A stretch of DNA of 7,671 nucleotides from Porticoccaceae bacterium (GTDB taxonomy: Bacteria > Pseudomonadota > Gammaproteobacteria > Pseudomonadales > Porticoccaceae), in assembly GCA_002591625.1 (NCBI GenBank), contig PCDB01000031.1, forward strand, positions 101,737 through 109,407, in the 5' to 3' direction. The position numbers and the translations under genes are program-made. How positions within the stretch are numbered: position 1 is the stretch's first letter; every line of letters starts with the position of its first letter. A model generated the notes under the pieces. The model had not been told where the DNA came from, searched no databases, and was given only the letters and a program-made list of their open reading frames with translations. Below are positions 6,572-7,671 of this stretch, piece after piece.

Positions 6572-7054
6572 CTAGGGTGTCGGTTGTTCTTGATTAGCAG
6601 TATTGCTAGCAACTTTTTCATGCAGCCACAACCCAGATGATTTCATTAGGAAGCCAAATACACCGCCGACCACCAGTGAACTGCATAGGACTAGCCAATC
6701 CCCATCAGATGCAAACATTGCACAACAGCCTATGAAAGTACCCGGGATATAGGATAGGAAAGCGAGGCGCGCCTGAATGCACATTGCGAAAACTACAAAA
6801 GCGATAACAACATAACTGATAATCTCAATGGCAAAATACTGAGACAGCTTGATGATGATTGTAGCCCAAAATACTCCTGATAAGTTCGAAATACTGCTGT
6901 AGAAAAGTCCTTTCGGCCCCTCAGTGGGAGATGCGAAATAGCTGGTGCAGCCTAAAAAGCCGGCCCAAGTTATTAACCCGAGAGAAACAGACAGCCAACC
7001 CCATAGTCCGGAGAGAACTCCCGTCGTTAGTGAAATTGCTAACAATACGCTCAT
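6572..7054 (-). CDS. DUF1097 (YcdZ-like) inner-membrane protein
   Basis: A 160-residue, very hydrophobic protein with about six predicted membrane segments (roughly 3-20, 22-40, 48-68, 75-94, 97-116 and 119-137) and a short polar C-terminus. It resembles the E. coli YcdZ family (DUF1097): the N-terminus with GLWGWLSVSLGLITWAGFLGC, then a TSYF segment, NLSGVFWA, the central MCIQA, PGTFIGCCAMFA with a following GDW, and GLWL near the end all fit the family, whose usual length is close to 160. The molecular function is not established; it is presumed to be a small transporter or channel-like membrane protein. The start is ATG at 7054 with no good Shine-Dalgarno. A GATAAT -10-like box lies upstream on the - strand (7108-7103) without a convincing -35. 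It stands alone and is convergent with the lipoprotein gene. Confidence 0.9.
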   Translation of the reverse strand: MSVLLAISLTTGVLSGLWGWLSVSLGLITWAGFLGCTSYFASPTEGPKGLFYSSISNLSGVFWATIIIKLSQYFAIEIISYVVIAFVVFAMCIQARLAFLSYIPGTFIGCCAMFASDGDWLVLCSSLVVGGVFGFLMKSSGLWLHEKVASNTANQEQPTP

Positions 7055-7565
7055 TTTATTATTCGAATGGATGACCGTCTACATCAATAAAATTTTTGTT
7101 TAATTATCGGACAATGCAATAAAGTGCGAAATCCGTGTATTGCCTCTATAGTATGGCAACTGGAAACTAAATTTGCAATCGAATGTCACTAAGACGCTTT
7201 TTTAAGACTGTGAACCAAATGATTTTTTGGAGATGGCACATCAATATACTGGATACGTTTACACAATATATAGTGTCACGTCACCAGCACTAAGTGCGCA
7301 TAGGTGCAAAAAACAGGCTTTAATAGGCCTATGTGACCGAAGCTTCAGTCATGAGCAAGGACCTTAGTAGATACAAAAAAGTCTGTGCAGTTTTTTTATA
7401 ATCCGCACAAGCTCTCGTCGAAGACCCAGGCGGGGACTTTTTGAATCTTTGCAATCAATGTTTTTTAGATATATATTCAATCAATATTATGCATTTGAGT
7501 AATGTTTGCATAAACCCGACAATAGCGCCCGTTTAAATTAATTCACTTGTCCGAAGGGGACGAAC
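7055..7565. other. Long AT-rich intergenic region with possible RNA structure
   Basis: 511 bp between two genes transcribed away from each other. I see no convincing coding sequence. It contains a compact set of inverted repeats at about 7275-7337 (GTCA/TGAC, CACTAAGTG, CATAGG/CCTATG), a TGTGC/GCACA pair around 7384-7409, and a repeated CAATCAAT (7452-7459 and 7479-7486) next to a TATATAT tract. It probably holds promoters for both flanking genes and perhaps an untranslated leader for the right-hand one. Confidence 0.45.
7495..7523 (+). promoter_or_regulatory. Candidate sigma70 promoter for the small membrane protein
   Basis: TTGAGT (7495-7500) and GACAAT (7518-7523) are 17 bp apart, each 4 of 6 to consensus, and would start RNA about 35 nt before the ATG at 7566. 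An alternative pair is TTGAAT (7441-7446) with TTAGAT (7465-7470), 18 bp apart. Both are by-eye matches in AT-rich sequence. Confidence 0.28.
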
Positions 7566-7652
7566 ATGGAAATAACAACTGGCGCAATGATCTTTACGTG
7601 TGTATTGCTAACCGCAATCTTTTTATCCGAGTTTTGGCTAACGGACGAGTAG
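7566..7652 (+). CDS. Small single-transmembrane protein of 28 residues, unknown function
   Basis: ATG at 7566 with an AAGGGG ribosome site (GGGG 6 nt before the start) opens a 28-codon frame ending in TAG at 7650-7652. The peptide starts METI-like (MEITTGAM), has one hydrophobic stretch at about residues 7-24 (MIFTCVLLTAIFLSEFWL) and ends acidic (TDE), so it would insert in the inner membrane as a single helix. The next ATG (7656) begins 3 nt after its stop, so it is probably the first gene of an operon. Small proteins in this position are often accessory subunits of a transporter or respiratory complex encoded next. It does not clearly match KdpF, CydX or MetS by eye. I do not recognise the family. 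Confidence 0.55.
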   Translation: MEITTGAMIFTCVLLTAIFLSEFWLTDE

Positions 7653-7655
7653 AAA

Positions 7656-7671
7656 ATGATCAATTTTAAAT
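7656..7671 (+). CDS. Possible start of a downstream gene, cut by the window edge
   Basis: ATG at 7656 begins the frame MINFK, open to the window end. It lies 3 nt after the stop of the small membrane protein, and GAG within its last codons (7647-7649) could act as a ribosome site. Only five codons are visible, so the product cannot be guessed. Confidence 0.35.

Noticed and set aside
7351..7401. ATG frame MSKDLSRYKKVCAVFL followed, after TAA, by about 44 more open codons in the same frame
   Set aside because: It has no strong ribosome site, and the readthrough segment is not recognisable. Both lengths are within chance in this AT-rich region.

Overview
This window looks like bacterial chromosome from a Gram-negative proteobacterium, most likely a gammaproteobacterium and possibly marine. 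The evidence is a YcdZ-type DUF1097 membrane protein, a lipobox lipoprotein, Shine-Dalgarno sites and moderate GC (judged by eye). The taxonomic placement is inference from gene content. I see no rRNA, tRNA, CRISPR array, IS element or phage gene.

Left part (1-1973): the C-terminus of an amidohydrolase family 2 enzyme on the + strand runs into a convergent pair on the - strand. That pair is a Hanks-type Ser/Thr protein kinase followed by a PP2C-type protein phosphatase, 52 bp apart and probably one operon. Together they would form a reversible phosphorylation switch; no target is visible nearby.

Middle (2219-3384): two genes transcribed away from each other, both broken as written. On the - strand is a 2OG-Fe(II) oxygenase whose frame is lost at a G5A5 tract. 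The next frame restores the 2-oxoglutarate-binding Arg and a normal C-terminal strand. On the + strand is an NTF2-like (SnoaL/DUF4440-type) gene with an internal TAA and a later frame change. These lesions are the most notable thing in the window; decay and sequencing error cannot be separated from one sequence.

Right part (3513-7671): an intact short-chain dehydrogenase of the carbonyl-reductase type with a TTG start follows. Next is a secreted lipoprotein with a cadherin-like domain and a PQQ-dependent sugar dehydrogenase beta-propeller. A convergent DUF1097 inner-membrane protein comes after it. The window ends in about 0.5 kb of AT-rich sequence leading to a 28-residue single-TM small protein, with the start of another reading frame just beyond.

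I found no convincing new multi-gene system. The best leads are the two lesion-bearing genes, the kinase/phosphatase pair and the tiny membrane protein.
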